Shown here one piece after another: positions 12,784 to 24,300 of a DNA stretch of 64,000 nt (position 1 is the first letter of the stretch; every line of letters starts with the position of its first letter). A model generated the notes under the pieces. The model did no database searches and was not told where the DNA came from. It worked only from the letters and a program-made list of their open reading frames with translations. Both the position numbers and the translations under genes were made by a program. Source of the stretch: Ulva prolifera (Eukaryota; Chlorophyta; Ulvophyceae; Ulvales; Ulvaceae); contig CM041196.1 of assembly GCA_023078555.1 (NCBI GenBank), positions 186,001 through 250,000 on the forward strand. Reading direction: 5' to 3'.

Positions 12784-12858
12784 CACCGCCTGCACGGCGG
12801 CATGCTGCCTTTAGAATATGGTGTGTATGGCAGCAGTGCCAGGCGCAGCAGTGACATC

Positions 12859-13960
12859 TCAGCCAGCTGCGACACCTTCATGATCAGCTGAGACCGTCAG
12901 ATTTGGCAGCATTCGACGCGCCCACGACGTCAGCCAGGGTCTGATGAGCGGGGATGAATTGTCTGATGATGCTACTCTGGTGCGTGAGTGGTGCGATGCT
13001 GCCAGCATGCAAATGTTTGGGGTGAAAGCGGAGAAGCGCACCTCGAGCTGACCCACGTCTGGACCAGGGAAGAAGACTTCGTCAAGGGCGCCGCTTTGGA
13101 ACCGCCTTTTCACATACTTTGGAGCGGTGCTGGATGCGCCTGTCTTCGACAACTTGTCTGTCGGATCTCTATCACACGCTGCACCAGCGTCCGGACCCAC
13201 CAGCTGCACAATGTTTTGTGTTCCTGTTTAAGAGGCAAACATCTCGCGTGGATCCTGGCCGGAAGGTGTTGTTATAGCATGTCTGTGCAGATCAGCTGCT
13301 GAAACAGTAGCTACCGCAAGTAACAGGCACGGAGCACACCTCGCAAACCTCGTCCATGATCTCATCTGAACTCACAGAGTCAGGAATTTGAGATATCCTG
13401 TGCAGCAATGCATCTGTCTTGCCAAGCAGGCAAATCACAATACCGCTGTTGAGATCATCAATTCCAGCACCCCGGTCGGTCGCAGTTTCAAGCCGAACAG
13501 TATACACTGTTGAATTTTCCGGTTTCTGACCCTGCGATGCACGCGATATATTCAGCTAAGCCGCGACAGCGTGGTGTGGATAACTAAAACATTGCGGATA
13601 GTTCCGAGACCACCGTCAAGCTCTGCGGGAAAGCGTGTCAGGCACAGTCCACAGCTGACCCCGGCCAGTGAATGGACAGAATGCCGTCTGAGTCTTGACT
13701 GGCAAACAAACACGGACATCTGGGTTTCCCACGAAGACGGTCGCACTCACCTGTCGACATTGCTGTCGGTACCTGTCTGTAGAGTGCAGTTTCTGTGGAG
13801 CATTAAGCGAGCCACTGCTGTATCTACTTTGATTTCCTGCTGCTTGTAAAGGAGCCACAGCTGATCGGCTTTTCGATGCGGGTGACAGTCGCGAGCACAG
13901 TCCGACGCCTCTCCGGCTTGGAGCGGAACAGCTTTGATGCATACTGGTACAAGACCTCAT
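12859..13960 (-). CDS. PLAT/LH2-domain protein, multi-exon
   Basis: Two exons join in phase: 13376..13506, encoding YTVRLETATDRGAGIDDLNS and then IVICLLGK, and 12859..13203, encoding RRFQSGALDEVFFPGPDVGQ before a TGA at 12859. Together they read as most of one PLAT/LH2 beta-sandwich: YxVxVxT, GxDD..V, L.G, RF..G..D.F, and the DvG.l strand. A preceding repeat is visible in smaller exons: LQTGTDSNVD at 13780-13800, which splices to an exon reading CPCLFASQDSDGI, then LDGGLGTIRNVLVIH near 13580-13615. Exons upstream of 13.85 kb are unsure. PLAT domains mediate lipid or protein contacts; no lipoxygenase iron site or transmembrane segment is seen, so the role is unknown. GC content is lower than in the neighbouring genes. 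Confidence 0.5.
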
Positions 13961-14916
13961 TGATACTGCAGCTGTGACACTTTATAATGTACTACCAGTG
14001 TATGTGTGCGCGCAAAAGCGGGTTAGAGTGATCGAAGTGCTGCTGACGTGTGTTGTGCAAGATGTCTACTGCGAGGAGTAAACTGCGCTACCGGAGTCGA
14101 TTCTCTTTTTTGAACGACTGTCTCCCAGCGTCTGTCTTCGGCATGTGATGCTACGGCAAGGAATCAGCACACGCTACCGGTTGCACGGTTCGGTGACCTC
14201 TATAAACATGCATGCAGAAGAGCGCAGGATTGCACCTGCACCACGGACACAAGCCAGTACTGGCCATTGCCCACACATCCACGAGAAACTTCCGAAGGAA
14301 TGAATGCGCAGATTTGCAGCAGGTAAAACATGTGTTTCCCAATCAACGCCCACAGTACCTATGATGCTGCATGAAGTGCACGCCCAGTACTCCTAGCCTG
14401 CAAATACAGTCTTCGTTTTTTGAACGTGGGTACACGATGTGGCATCACCAACGTATTCTGTAGCGGACATATCGACCTTCCAATTGCCCGTAAGGACAGA
14501 TGCTACAGGACACATGGCATTGCCCCCAGGATCGATGTATATGTTCTAATAAAATTTAAGAAAATCACATTGAATATATTCAACATTAAAAACGTGCTTA
14601 CCTTGTCGGCAAATGAGAAATTCTCAGCCACTGAGAAACGTCGTGCTGCAAAAAAGTGGTAAAGCTGGGCAGCCAGGACATGGCAGAATTTGAAACCTTG
14701 CGGTAGCACGGCCTACGCCAGACCGCTTACAAATCGGTGTCAGAGTAGCAACTCCGACGGCCGTGTGATATCCTATCAGAAGGAAATGGATACCTCCTCA
14801 GACTGACTCGCATGTCCCACTCGGGCACTCTCAAAAGCCTGTGTTAAACTGTTCTCTCTGCATCCGTCCCCAATACACCATCCCCGGGACAGCTTAACCC
14901 CATTTTGACACCTAGC
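13961..14916. other. Intergenic; very AT-rich patch at about 14.54-14.61 kb
   Basis: No gene is supported. A block around 14540-14610 is strongly A/T (runs such as AATATATTCAACATTAAAAA) and contrasts with its surroundings. The part next to 14916 is the 3' flank of the CFo-II gene; a TGTAA hexamer-like signal on the minus strand at about 14727-14723 could be its polyadenylation signal, as used by many green algae. Confidence 0.45.
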
Positions 14917-16007
14917 TTACGCTGAAGCTGGTTCAGGCATGGGATCCTCTGGAAGTACGCATCCCATGATCTCCTCTGCCATGATATCAACCTGCATGGA
15001 CAAACAATTGAAAGCGCTGGGCTATTGAGGCACGCCGGCTTGAAAATAATTTGATTGCCAAACGGCTTTCGCTAGAGAATTTTGCATGCGGCAAGGCAGA
15101 GACGTGCCTGGTCGTCTATCGAAGCTGCGGCCTTCTCGCGCTCACTCTCCAGCTCACGCATGGCTGACTCCAGGTCACGGTCCAGTTGCTGCAAGGACCA
15201 TGAATTGTTCAATTTATCAGCTGGGCAACCTTCGTTTGAGCGGATACAGCTGGGCGACTGGGCAATCAGATGGCGAACGGTGGTCGCCGGCAATACGCAC
15301 CGCACGCAGAGTCTCAAGTTTAGCATCCTGCTCAGCCATTGTTGTGGTCCTGGCCTCGTTAACTGCAGCAGAAGCAGCGTCGCGGGCACTCTTGAGGACC
15401 TTCTCGGCCTCGGCCTGCATTTCTGCGATCTTCTCCGTGTTCCCGGACACGGAGGCGAGCTTGCTGCGGATAAGCTCATCACGCTCATCAAGGACCTTTC
15501 CAACTGGGGTGAACCATGTCTTGTCGAGGAACACCATGAGCAGCAGGAACTGCCCTGCCATGACGGGTAGCGTCAGGTTGAAGTCGAACAGCTTGCCTTC
15601 CGCAAAAGCTGGCGATGCCATGATCAGGTTGGCAACTACTGCTGTAGCGGCAGGCTTGACAAACGCGGGAACGCTGACGCTCCTGTACTCCAGACAGCAG
15701 GGTGATGCACGTGACAATCTGGCCTAACAACGCCATCACACAGGCACACAACTGGATTCCGCATCAGGTCCCTGCTTTGGATGGCATGCATGTGATGAAG
15801 CAAGGTGCAGCAGGATGGTTTGCAATTTGTTCGCGGCAGTCCACACGAGCACGCAGGCACGATGGCGGTATAAACAGGCCCACGCCCATGGCTTCGCGAC
15901 GAAAACAGCACGTACTTGGTCTCAGCTTGGGCCTTCTGCACTGGCTGAGCCTTGGCGACGACCATTGAGCGGCTGCTGGCACGGCATGTTGGCTTGAGGG
16001 CGAGCAT
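14917..16007 (-). CDS. ATPG: Chloroplast ATP synthase subunit b' (CFo-II), nuclear gene
   Basis: Exons 15916..16007, 15301..15682, 15108..15188 and 14917..14991 give 630 bases, 209 residues. The start [20 protein letters not shown] is a typical basic, Ser/Ala-rich chloroplast transit peptide. A second hydrophobic stretch ending MASPAFAEG follows. The mature part begins [20 protein letters not shown] (the single membrane anchor) and continues [20 protein letters not shown] into a long charged coiled coil ([20 protein letters not shown]) typical of the b/b' peripheral stalk. The subunit links CF1 alpha3beta3 to the CFo membrane sector. The last junction uses a GC donor (CAG|GCACGT), needed to reach the conserved C-terminal helix [10 protein letters not shown]; reading through instead gives an unrelated tail. 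Family, length and compartment are secure. Confidence 0.93.
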
Positions 16008-16569
16008 GATGGTGACAAGCTGGAGTAGGATGCAACGGCGGACCAAGTGGGGAAAAGACTCTAGTGCATCATGTGAGCCACTTACTATGGGGTAAGAGGC
16101 AGCGCGCTTTGCACTGCTGCATATGCCGTCTCAGAGAATGGCCGCCGTGGGTGCTGACTATCGGTTGATCTCGGCGGCACTCAGGGCCACAAACGCATGC
16201 ATTATACACAACCCGCCGCACTGCCAAACGTTCCGCCTGTGCGCAGAATATCTACTGTAAAAGCGATCCTGAGCAGCTCGACATTGCGTTTCCCACATAA
16301 TGCTTGTGCTGCAGTGATGTTGTACTCTCCACTGATGCATGTCACCCCATCACCTTCGCATTGCCTCTGGCCTAAGAAGAATCAACGGACCATGTTACTA
16401 TGCAGCTGATGACGCTGTCCTTAAGATAGCATATAATGCCTACGAACCGGTCTAAACGCTTTATGTGCAACAGCGTGCGCTACTGACCCCAGCAGCGAAG
16501 CCTTTCGCGAGCTGGCCATCCGCCAGCGATCTTGAGGCGGGCCGTACACGAAGGAGTCAGAACGAGTGC
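16008..16569. other. Upstream flank of the CFo-II gene
   Basis: This holds the promoter side of the minus-strand CFo-II gene. Short frames near 16200-16340 have PLAT-like hints on both strands but none convincing enough to call. No TATA box or other element can be defended. Confidence 0.35.
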
Positions 16570-16870
16570 TGTGCAATTTTCAGGACTCCGCACATGGCTG
16601 GTGTTTCTGGCTATCGCATGAGACGCAGGCGTTCTCTAGTACAGGCCACAGTAGACGGTCAGTCTCGCCACAGTACAGTCTCGCCATGTCGTTTTCTGAT
16701 GTTGGTCGTGGCCTTCACCGCTGGATGCTGGGGCACATCTCGCTCACTCGCACATATGAGCATTTCTGCAAAAAGCAGGCCCCACCCGATCAATGAGTCG
16801 AGCCAACATGCAGCCGATTCCAACGCCAACGTTTATGGATTCGCTGGGATATGCACAAAAGCTGATACAC
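16570..16870 (+). CDS. PLAT/LH2-like fragment, plus strand
   Basis: Two plus-strand pieces match parts of the PLAT pattern. At about 16685-16790 the string SFSDVGRGLHRWMLGHISLT followed by RTYEHFCKKQ fits the C-terminal G..p.W.L..I.L....F.C strand pair. At about 16800-16865 HAADSNANVYGFAGI fits the opening GTDsNaNVY.tL.G of a next repeat. They lie in different frames, so an intron or frameshift separates them. This is the only PLAT-like island here that reads on the plus strand. Gene limits are unknown, and decay is possible. Confidence 0.35.
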
Positions 16871-18229
16871 TATAAAGTGTTCACGCATCTTTTGGCGCAC
16901 TGGCAGTGTATATTGTGGTGCTGTCTACAAGTTATATAGCTACTGCACATGCGGCTCAGTGTCACTGTCTTCGCAGCAGACCATCTGATGTCAGTCCAAG
17001 CCAGACGCTGCGTACTGACAAGTCATGTTGGTCGGGCACATCCCTGAAAGCGTGTCCTGGTGTGCGCGGTGTCACAACGTGGAGGCATCAGGGCAGGCGA
17101 TCGGAGTGCTGCAGGCGCATCAGGTGGCACCGCGCCTTTGCATGTCGCGGAGTGAGACCATGTGAAGTGCAACAGGCCGAGGGTGTGCACATGCCTGGGG
17201 GTGACAGCAGAATCATGCACTACGCCCCGACGCCTGGACGGCAAAGTCCGGCGAGCCAGGCCACGCTGCACGAGCCAAGCCCGCAGTCTTACACGCATGC
17301 AGCTCACGGTAGGATGTCAGACGGTGCTGACCTCAGCCACCTCTGGGCAGCCGCCGATAGTGTCGGCCACGCCGGAGGCCAGTCCGCCTGTTGCCCCTCT
17401 GCTCCACTGCACTGCCCCCTCCCCCGCCTCCTGCGCATGCCCCCCTCCCCTGCCACTGCCGCTCCGGACGCACACGGCCTCCCATGTTGCTCCTGCATGC
17501 TGTGCCCAGAACCACGAGTGCCGGCAGCAGCACCCCTGCACATGCATGTTCAGCGGCTGCTGCTGCAGGTGCACGGGGGTGACACCTGTGTCGCACGTGC
17601 AGATGCCCGGCGAGCCTGGCAGCATGCCGCACACTGCCCCCCGGGCAGAGACCCACCACCTGTCCACCGCAGGTGTGCCGCAAGCGGGCATGCTCACGAC
17701 CACGGCGCACATGCGCTCACGGCTGGGGTGTGGGCGCTGGGGTCTCTGCGTTCGTCACGCCCGGCAGCACCTGCACAATCTCAACGTTGGCCGCCGCGGC
17801 GAGCACGTGCGGTCGGAGTGTCTGAGCGGGTGGGGCTGTGAGGCGTGGCGGGGTCGCGTGGATGGGCGTATCTGCCGGTGAGGGTGGGCGTGTGCAAGCA
17901 TGTGGGCGAGGGTACGTGGAGGTGTTGATGTGCGCAGGAGGCGTTGACAGGCTGCTGTGTCTTGGTGCTGCGGTTGCATGGGGGTTCCTGTGCATGTATT
18001 GCACATCGTCCATGCGGTGCTTTTCGCCGCCCCGACTGTGTCCTTGTAAAGTACACGTATGCCTCTCATCTCTCGCAGATGGGCCGTTTGAAATGTCACG
18101 TCCCCCCGTGACCCTGGCCGTCGCAGCCGGCAAGGCAGGCAGCCGTTAGCCCCCCCACATGCATGCCGGTCGCCGCACCTGCATGCAACCACCAGAGCTG
18201 TGCACTTGCATGGCCCAATCATGGTCCTT
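16871..18229. other. No identifiable gene; Cys/His-rich frames judged spurious
   Basis: Long overlapping frames exist on both strands between 16.9 and 18.1 kb, but their products are dominated by Cys, His, Pro and Arg, as expected from GC-rich sequence with abundant GCATGC and CACC words. I see no domain pattern or coherent splice series. Confidence 0.45.
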
Positions 18230-20010
18230 TTGATGGCGTCTGGGATCGACGTTGGCATGCCAGGCATCACAGGAGCCGGACAGTTTCCGTCCAATTCTCT
18301 TGCAAACCGCATTTTGCCTTCGCCTCCAGTTCCCGAGCCACACTGCAACAAGCTGTACCGCATTGGTGACGTTGGACACTGCCACAACCAGGAGACAGTT
18401 CATGATCGTACAGTCTGCGAGACAATCGATGTGTGACACAAGCCCTTGACGGTTGACTGCAGCGGCCATGTGTGCCTGTCAGACTTCTAAGCACAGTACA
18501 TGACGCGGCGCTGCAGCATGCGGTGTCGTCCACGAATTGTAAAGCAGCACGGTTCGATTTGGATAGTGGCGCACGGTCCACGTACGAGCATCCAGGTAGC
18601 AGTGACACAGTATGGCGTGTTTGGCATCCAAAGTGGTCCAAGTTCCTGATTGTGGACTCGGCAACTTGCCGGTCGTGATCCAGAGTGAATGCAGCCGTGA
18701 AGCAGTGCGCGAAGTAGTTGCGCGAATGATCTAGACATCGAGGCACTCATTTTCAAAGCCACGGTGCAATTGCAAAGGAGGTACATCAATAGCTGGGCGG
18801 GCGAGGCGCGAGACAGTGGTGGCCTAAGATCTCCGACACCAGCTGGCGGTGCTGGAATCTCAGCTCAACGGACTAGCGACTCCAACAGCACATCATGGAT
18901 GATAAAGAGTTACCTGACATTCCGGAAGCGCCACAGGTGCGATTCCGGCTGCTGAACTGTGGCACCACCCGCGCAGCAGGCAGTCTCACAGCGCACTCCT
19001 CGTCGGAGACCACCCAGCACGTGCAACGCTGCCAATATTCCCCTTGCTGATTACACATTGTGCCTGTCAACAGTGCGCCGTACATGTACGGAGTTCGCCA
19101 GTTCACTGCGTCAGCAGCAAATTGATTGCTGGTTTCGCGGCGCCTCACCGGCTGCATGTGCGCCGACAGCATGTCGAGGACCTTTACACCATCTCGATTT
19201 CCTCGACACTTCGCTTTCCAACGTAGAAGCGTCCCTGCGGACGTCTCTGACTGATGCTGCCTGCTGCGACCCGGGTCGTGGGTGCTGACTCGACGAGATC
19301 TCTGGGGGGGCCGTTGTGCTGGCACTCGTAGTGCATCACAGCTCACAAAATGTAAGGGGTGGCGTTGCTACAATCTCGTTGCCTTCGAAATGGTCGGGTT
19401 CACGCATGCGACAGAACAACAAGTCCACGATGTCAGAACGCCACGATCGTGCACTACAGCATCCTACTGGCCTGGTCAATCATGAAGCTGTGTTACTCTG
19501 CATGTGTATATGCTGAAATCGCGACGGCATATGTCCAACCTGGAGCGCGCAAAAGAGTTTGCACGTTGGGAGAGCCACCTGTAGCTACAGCTGCATGCGG
19601 CACGCGCCTGAGCTTCACACGTGAACTGGCATCATGTCATGCACGATCCATGAAACATCATCGACCATGGCACCTCTGACGTTATCCAGATTTTCTATGA
19701 AGCAAACAAATGCGCCGGCCGGGTGCACGGTCGCGCTTTGCATACGTCAACGTGTCTCGAGATGTACACCGACGTCCACACATGAGCTTCTAGCGCAGTG
19801 ATTGTTTGCAGCCGTTTGCTCTACTGTAGCACGGTGCGCCACAGGCACCTCGGGGACGTAGAATGCAGTCGCCACGTCTGGCGTGCATCGCAGTATCCTT
19901 CGCGCATGTTCTTGAGAAGAGGACGCTTGGGACGGTCGCTCGTTTGCTAATCGCAGACGTGCCATACTGCCATCGATCGCCGGCGCAGCGCGGCAGGTGC
20001 ATGTTGGTGC
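18230..20010 (-). pseudogene. Weak PLAT-like segments, minus strand
   Basis: Minus-strand strings resemble parts of PLAT repeats. At about 18240-18350 MRFARELDGNCPAP follows a good acceptor and resembles the RFPAELDGG segment of the 13.6 kb PLAT gene. At about 18610-18680 IRNLDHFGCQ resembles the W.L..V.V strand, and at about 19830-19900 FYVPEVPVAHRAT resembles the closing strand. They are far apart with stops between them and no verified splicing. They may be exons of one gene or relics. Confidence 0.25.
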
Positions 20011-20436
20011 TGGTCGCTGGTGGCTGCAGGCTCCATGCCATTGGAATCCATGGAGTCCAAGGGGCTCAGTCCATGCACTGCCGGTACAGCAGACTCACAG
20101 TCTCCTGATTCAGGGTCTCCCGACGTCAGGTGCACCCATGGGTCCACAATTTAAATGGCGACTGTTGCTATGACGCTTTCTTGCCATGAAGCCGTCACGC
20201 TTTGCGCTGCAGCAGGTCATCCCTGCCGTCACGGCAGCATTCGTGGCCACATGTCGAGCGTGCTTGCACGGCATGTCGCCGGCGGCGCCGGCCGGTCACA
20301 CGCGAATTGAGGCGCCCGACATCGCGATGCATCGGCAATGATTTGCGTACCCGCGCACGTGTTCGACTGCAGACGAGTCGAAGTATCCCTGTACGTATGT
20401 GCACGCCGCCTTGCTGATTCTGCAGTTACCCCTTAA

Positions 20437-20950
20437 GGCCGTGTTCAGTGGGGTGTGCCTGTAATAGGACGCATGGGGAGGACGAGGGTGATGTGACCGG
20501 TCACATTGCGTGCTGTGTTCAGAAGCAATTTGGTGTCGCACCGGTGAACAACACCACGTACTGCAGAACCTGCTCGGGCACAATGAAAAGCACTCGTGCA
20601 TGCTAAATATGGTATTACAATTTTTTTATTTTTTTTTTGACAAACTTGATGTTCTGGTGTGCTTCGCGATGATGTTCCAGTCTATCAAAGGCATGTGTCC
20701 CCGGTCGCGTCCTCGTGCAATGTGTCCCGGCAATGTGTACCTGGCAATGTGTACCCCCCTGGGGGGGGGGGGGTCCACCGGACACATTCGGGGACACATC
20801 ACGTATCATCAAATAACTTTTAAATGCCATCGAATCAGGACAAATCATCGATGCAGCGATACTTAAACCATGCATACATGTATAGTTCATGCTTCGTTCA
20901 GGCCTTTTGCAGCTTTTTTGTTTTCCGAGGTCAATCCACTGAATACGGCC
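20437..20950. mobile_element. PIF/Harbinger-type MITE, 514 bp
   Basis: The left end reads GGCCGTGTTCAGTGG and the inverted right end GGCCGTATTCAGTGG, a 15-base terminal inverted repeat with one mismatch. Both ends are flanked by TAA (20434-20436 and 20951-20953), the TWA target duplication typical of PIF/Harbinger and Tourist elements, whose termini start GGCC/GGGCC. Inside there is a T-rich run at about 20621-20639, near-repeats of AATGTGTCCC/AATGTGTACC, and a C6-T-G13 palindromic run at 20754-20773. There is no transposase-sized frame, so it is non-autonomous. Confidence 0.75.
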
Positions 20951-20953
20951 TAA

Positions 20954-21387
20954 GCAACACAATGCCAGAATCTGGGTGCAGTTGCAGTTGAACGTGCCGG
21001 GCTAATGGCTAATCACGGGCTAATCACATTGCACGCGAACATTGCACGCGAACGTGCGTGTAGCCTGAGGTCGCACAGTGACGGTGCCTTCTGCCCTCTG
21101 CCCGGCGGCTTGGTGCTGTCACACAGGCAGGCCAAGTTGACTGAATCTGCTAATGTGCACACAACATGAGAGCTGTGCCGTGGATGCCGGCCACCGTACT
21201 GGCCCTCACCACGGCCCAATTGGTAGGACAGTTCCACGCTGTTGTGAGGCCTCGGGCTGTCGATCAGAGGTACCTGTGCCGCTGTGAGCGCTGTCTGCCT
21301 CACAGCGCAGCTGTGCTGCAGGGCGCAGGCGGGCCGCAGCAGCTGCGCAAGCTGCGGCGGCAGTTGACCACGCAGAGCGGCGCCAGC
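20954..21387. other. 5' flank of MscS gene A
   Basis: No confident gene. Direct repeats of GGCTAAT (21000-21022) and TTGCACGCGAAC (21029-21053) occur. The segment from about 21322 may already be coding in the channel's first exon. Confidence 0.4.
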
Positions 21388-24300
21388 ATGGCCAGCACGC
21401 GCAGCGCCTTGTACAGCGGCGGCCTCAACGTGCGGGTTGACTCCATGGCTCGCAGCGTGGACTCCGACAGCGACGCCCACCGGCCCCTCCTCTCAGGTCC
21501 CCGCCCCTCCCCCGTTCCCTCGTGGGTCTCTCCCCAATGCAATGATGATTACATTTGCCACGATGTGTCTGCACCAGCACGGCTGTGCTTTCCAGCTGAG
21601 TGAGTATGTCGCATGAGCGCGTGGGGGTTGGCTTGTGATCGGCGGGCGGGTGTGCAGCGATGGCGAGCATGCGTGCGTCGCACAACGCGAGCATGGCGGC
21701 GGCGACGATGGCGACGGCGGTGGCGCCGGCGGCCATGGCCAACACCGCCGACGGCCTGCCCGACTCGTTGACGGAGCTGCAGAAGCACACGCACATCGTG
21801 CGGGAGCGCCGGCGGCTGCGGCGGCAGCAGCGCTGGCGCGCCATCCGCATTCAGGTGCGGCCTCCAGGGAGCGGTGCTGGAGCACTGCCGCGCATGCTCA
21901 TGTGGCGTGCCTCCTCTAGAACCCTGCAGCAGGACGCCGTGAAAATGTCGTGATGTGCGTGCCCCGACTGCGGGAATTAGTGACCTTGTGCAGGCCGGCT
22001 TGCAACAGCGGCTTGCAGCTCTGTACTGGACAACGTCTGCACATGTGGCGCCGCATCTGCAGATGCTTTCATGGTAATGTGTCTGAGCTCAGCTTGCACA
22101 CTCACAACACACCGCATCCACAATTCCAATGACAGACACCGCCACTGAAGGCCTGAACGCAGATATACTTTGTGCTGGTGGTCGCGGCCATCGCGGCCGT
22201 TCTGCACATCATTCAGGCCCGCGCCGGCCGCCACTGGCGGCTGCTGTGGCTACCGGTGGTCGACTGGGTGGTGATGCTCGCGACGGTGGTGCCGGTGTAC
22301 CATGTTGCCTGCCTCGCCGCGGAAGCGGGGGTGTGGGTGCTGGAGTCCATCGCCGCATGCATGGAGCTGGACAGCGTCCACTACGTCATCTTTGGCATCT
22401 CCCCGGCCCTGCGGTGCGGCCCCGGCGACCCTACCGCCTTGCACCACGCTGCACGCTGCGGCGTTGTTTGACATGCCTGTGCTGCACACACCACGCAAGC
22501 TGCCACACGGCCACCTGGCAGTGATTCTTTCTGAGCATGTCATGTCTTGTTCCAAGCAGCTGGGGTGTGTGAGTGGTGGAAGTCACACGGAGGTAGCCAT
22601 TTTTTCCCCGAGCCTTTGCTCAGGCTCCCCTGCTGAGAGGCTTGACATGGATCGGTGATGACCGGACGCCGGGCTTGTTTCTCCCACCTTCATGTCAGGG
22701 GCTCATGTGGCGTACGTGGCATGTGCATGCGTACTGGCGGCAGCCAACATACAGTCACCCTGACGCCAATGTGAACCTGTACATGTGCTTAAATGTGAAT
22801 CTGTATGCATGCTCCGGCTGTACTCCCGAGCCCGAAATACAAATCGGCCATGGTGCACCTTTGAGGGGGCCCGCTGTGCATGCTGCAACAGATTACACGT
22901 GCTGCGCGCGGTGCAGGAAGCTGGCGGCCGTTGCGATGCTGTGCGGGGGCTTCATCCTGGAGGTGCTGTTGCGTGGCGAGGGGGTGCCGGCGCACGCGCG
23001 GACCCTCGTGGAGCACCTCGCGGTCTGCGCCATCATCTTCGCCACCGTCAACCTCGCGAAGCACCTCATCTGCCGCCTCCTCTCGCTGCGGGTGAACTCC
23101 GAGAGCCTCTTTGAGACGATGCAGGTGCGCTGAGCCGGCAGCTGCCCTTGTGCGGGGGCAGAAGGAGATGGACATTCAAATTGCCGGCCTCAGCCGTGAC
23201 CCAAGAAGCGGATGTGTCCACGGCATGTTCGGTCTGGTGCTTGCATGAACAAGCCGACTGAGCCCATCGCTTGCGACCGTATCTGCTTGCAACCTGACCG
23301 CATGGTCTCATGAGAATGGCCGCTGCAGAAGTTTCGCGCGCGTCCCGGCACGTGCATTGTGCTGCGTGATCACAAACTGCGCTTCTCACGCTCGTGACGT
23401 GCAACCCCGCCGTGCCGGCATTTGCTCGGCCGCCTGCATGCATGCATGCGGAGCTCACCGGCGACGTGCCGCGCGGGTGCAGGACGCCATCGAGAAGGAG
23501 GTGACGCTGAACATGCTGATGAACAAGAACCACAAGCACGGCGACGCGGCGGACGCGGAGCGCGTGGACGCCATCGCGATGCAGCGCCAGCTCCCTGCGG
23601 ACCTCGTGCCGCAGTACCTCGGGGACCTCTACACCCTCGCCATCACGGACACCGACCCCCGGCAGCCGCTGACCATGCGCTTGCTGCAACTCTGCGAGCG
23701 CGTGTGACTCTCTCACTCTCTGCCTGCTCTGCATCCTTGCATGCTCTCCTCTTCCCTGCCCTATCTCATCACTCTAGCCGCCTCCACCACTGCTCCTGGT
23801 CTTGCGGACCCGGTGGCGCTTCCCGCGTCGAAGTAGTCTTGAGCTTCTAAACGCACTTCTAGAGTAACATCAGGTCAGCGCACAAGCGACACGTCTCCGA
23901 CCCCCTTCTGGCCACTTCCTTTCCTGGCTCAGCCCCTCTCGCAATCTACGAAGTAAATTCCAGCGATTTGGAAACGACAATCGGCGCCATCCTGAGCATT
24001 TCCAAACAGCAGCGGCCTGGCCAGCGAACAAGCGATCTGGCAACGGCCACGACATAACGCATGCAACAGATGCCGCACATGCATGCAGTTCCAGAACCTC
24101 CCCGAGAGCGCGGTACTGGAGCGCGCGAGCCACGCAGCGGAGTACTGCTGGCTGACGCTGCGGCAGGACCCCTGGGCGGAGACACTGACGGCAGAGGACC
24201 TGCGGGCGGTGGTGCACACGGACGAGCTCACGGAGCGGGCACTGCAGACGTTCGACGCCGACGGTGACGGCTGCATCCAGGAGCAAGAGCTGCATGATCG

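Noticed and set aside
12859..13960. Lipoxygenase
   Set aside because: Only PLAT-type sequence is seen; no helical catalytic domain with iron-binding histidines lies nearby.
16500..16600. Minus-strand PLAT segment (SDSFVYGPPQDRW)
   Set aside because: It overlaps better plus-strand PLAT-like strings in the same place and has no splice support.
17162..17881. 240-residue Cys/His-rich protein
   Set aside because: No ordered zinc-ligand spacing; the composition follows from GCATGC/CACC-rich DNA, and equally long frames occur on the other strand.
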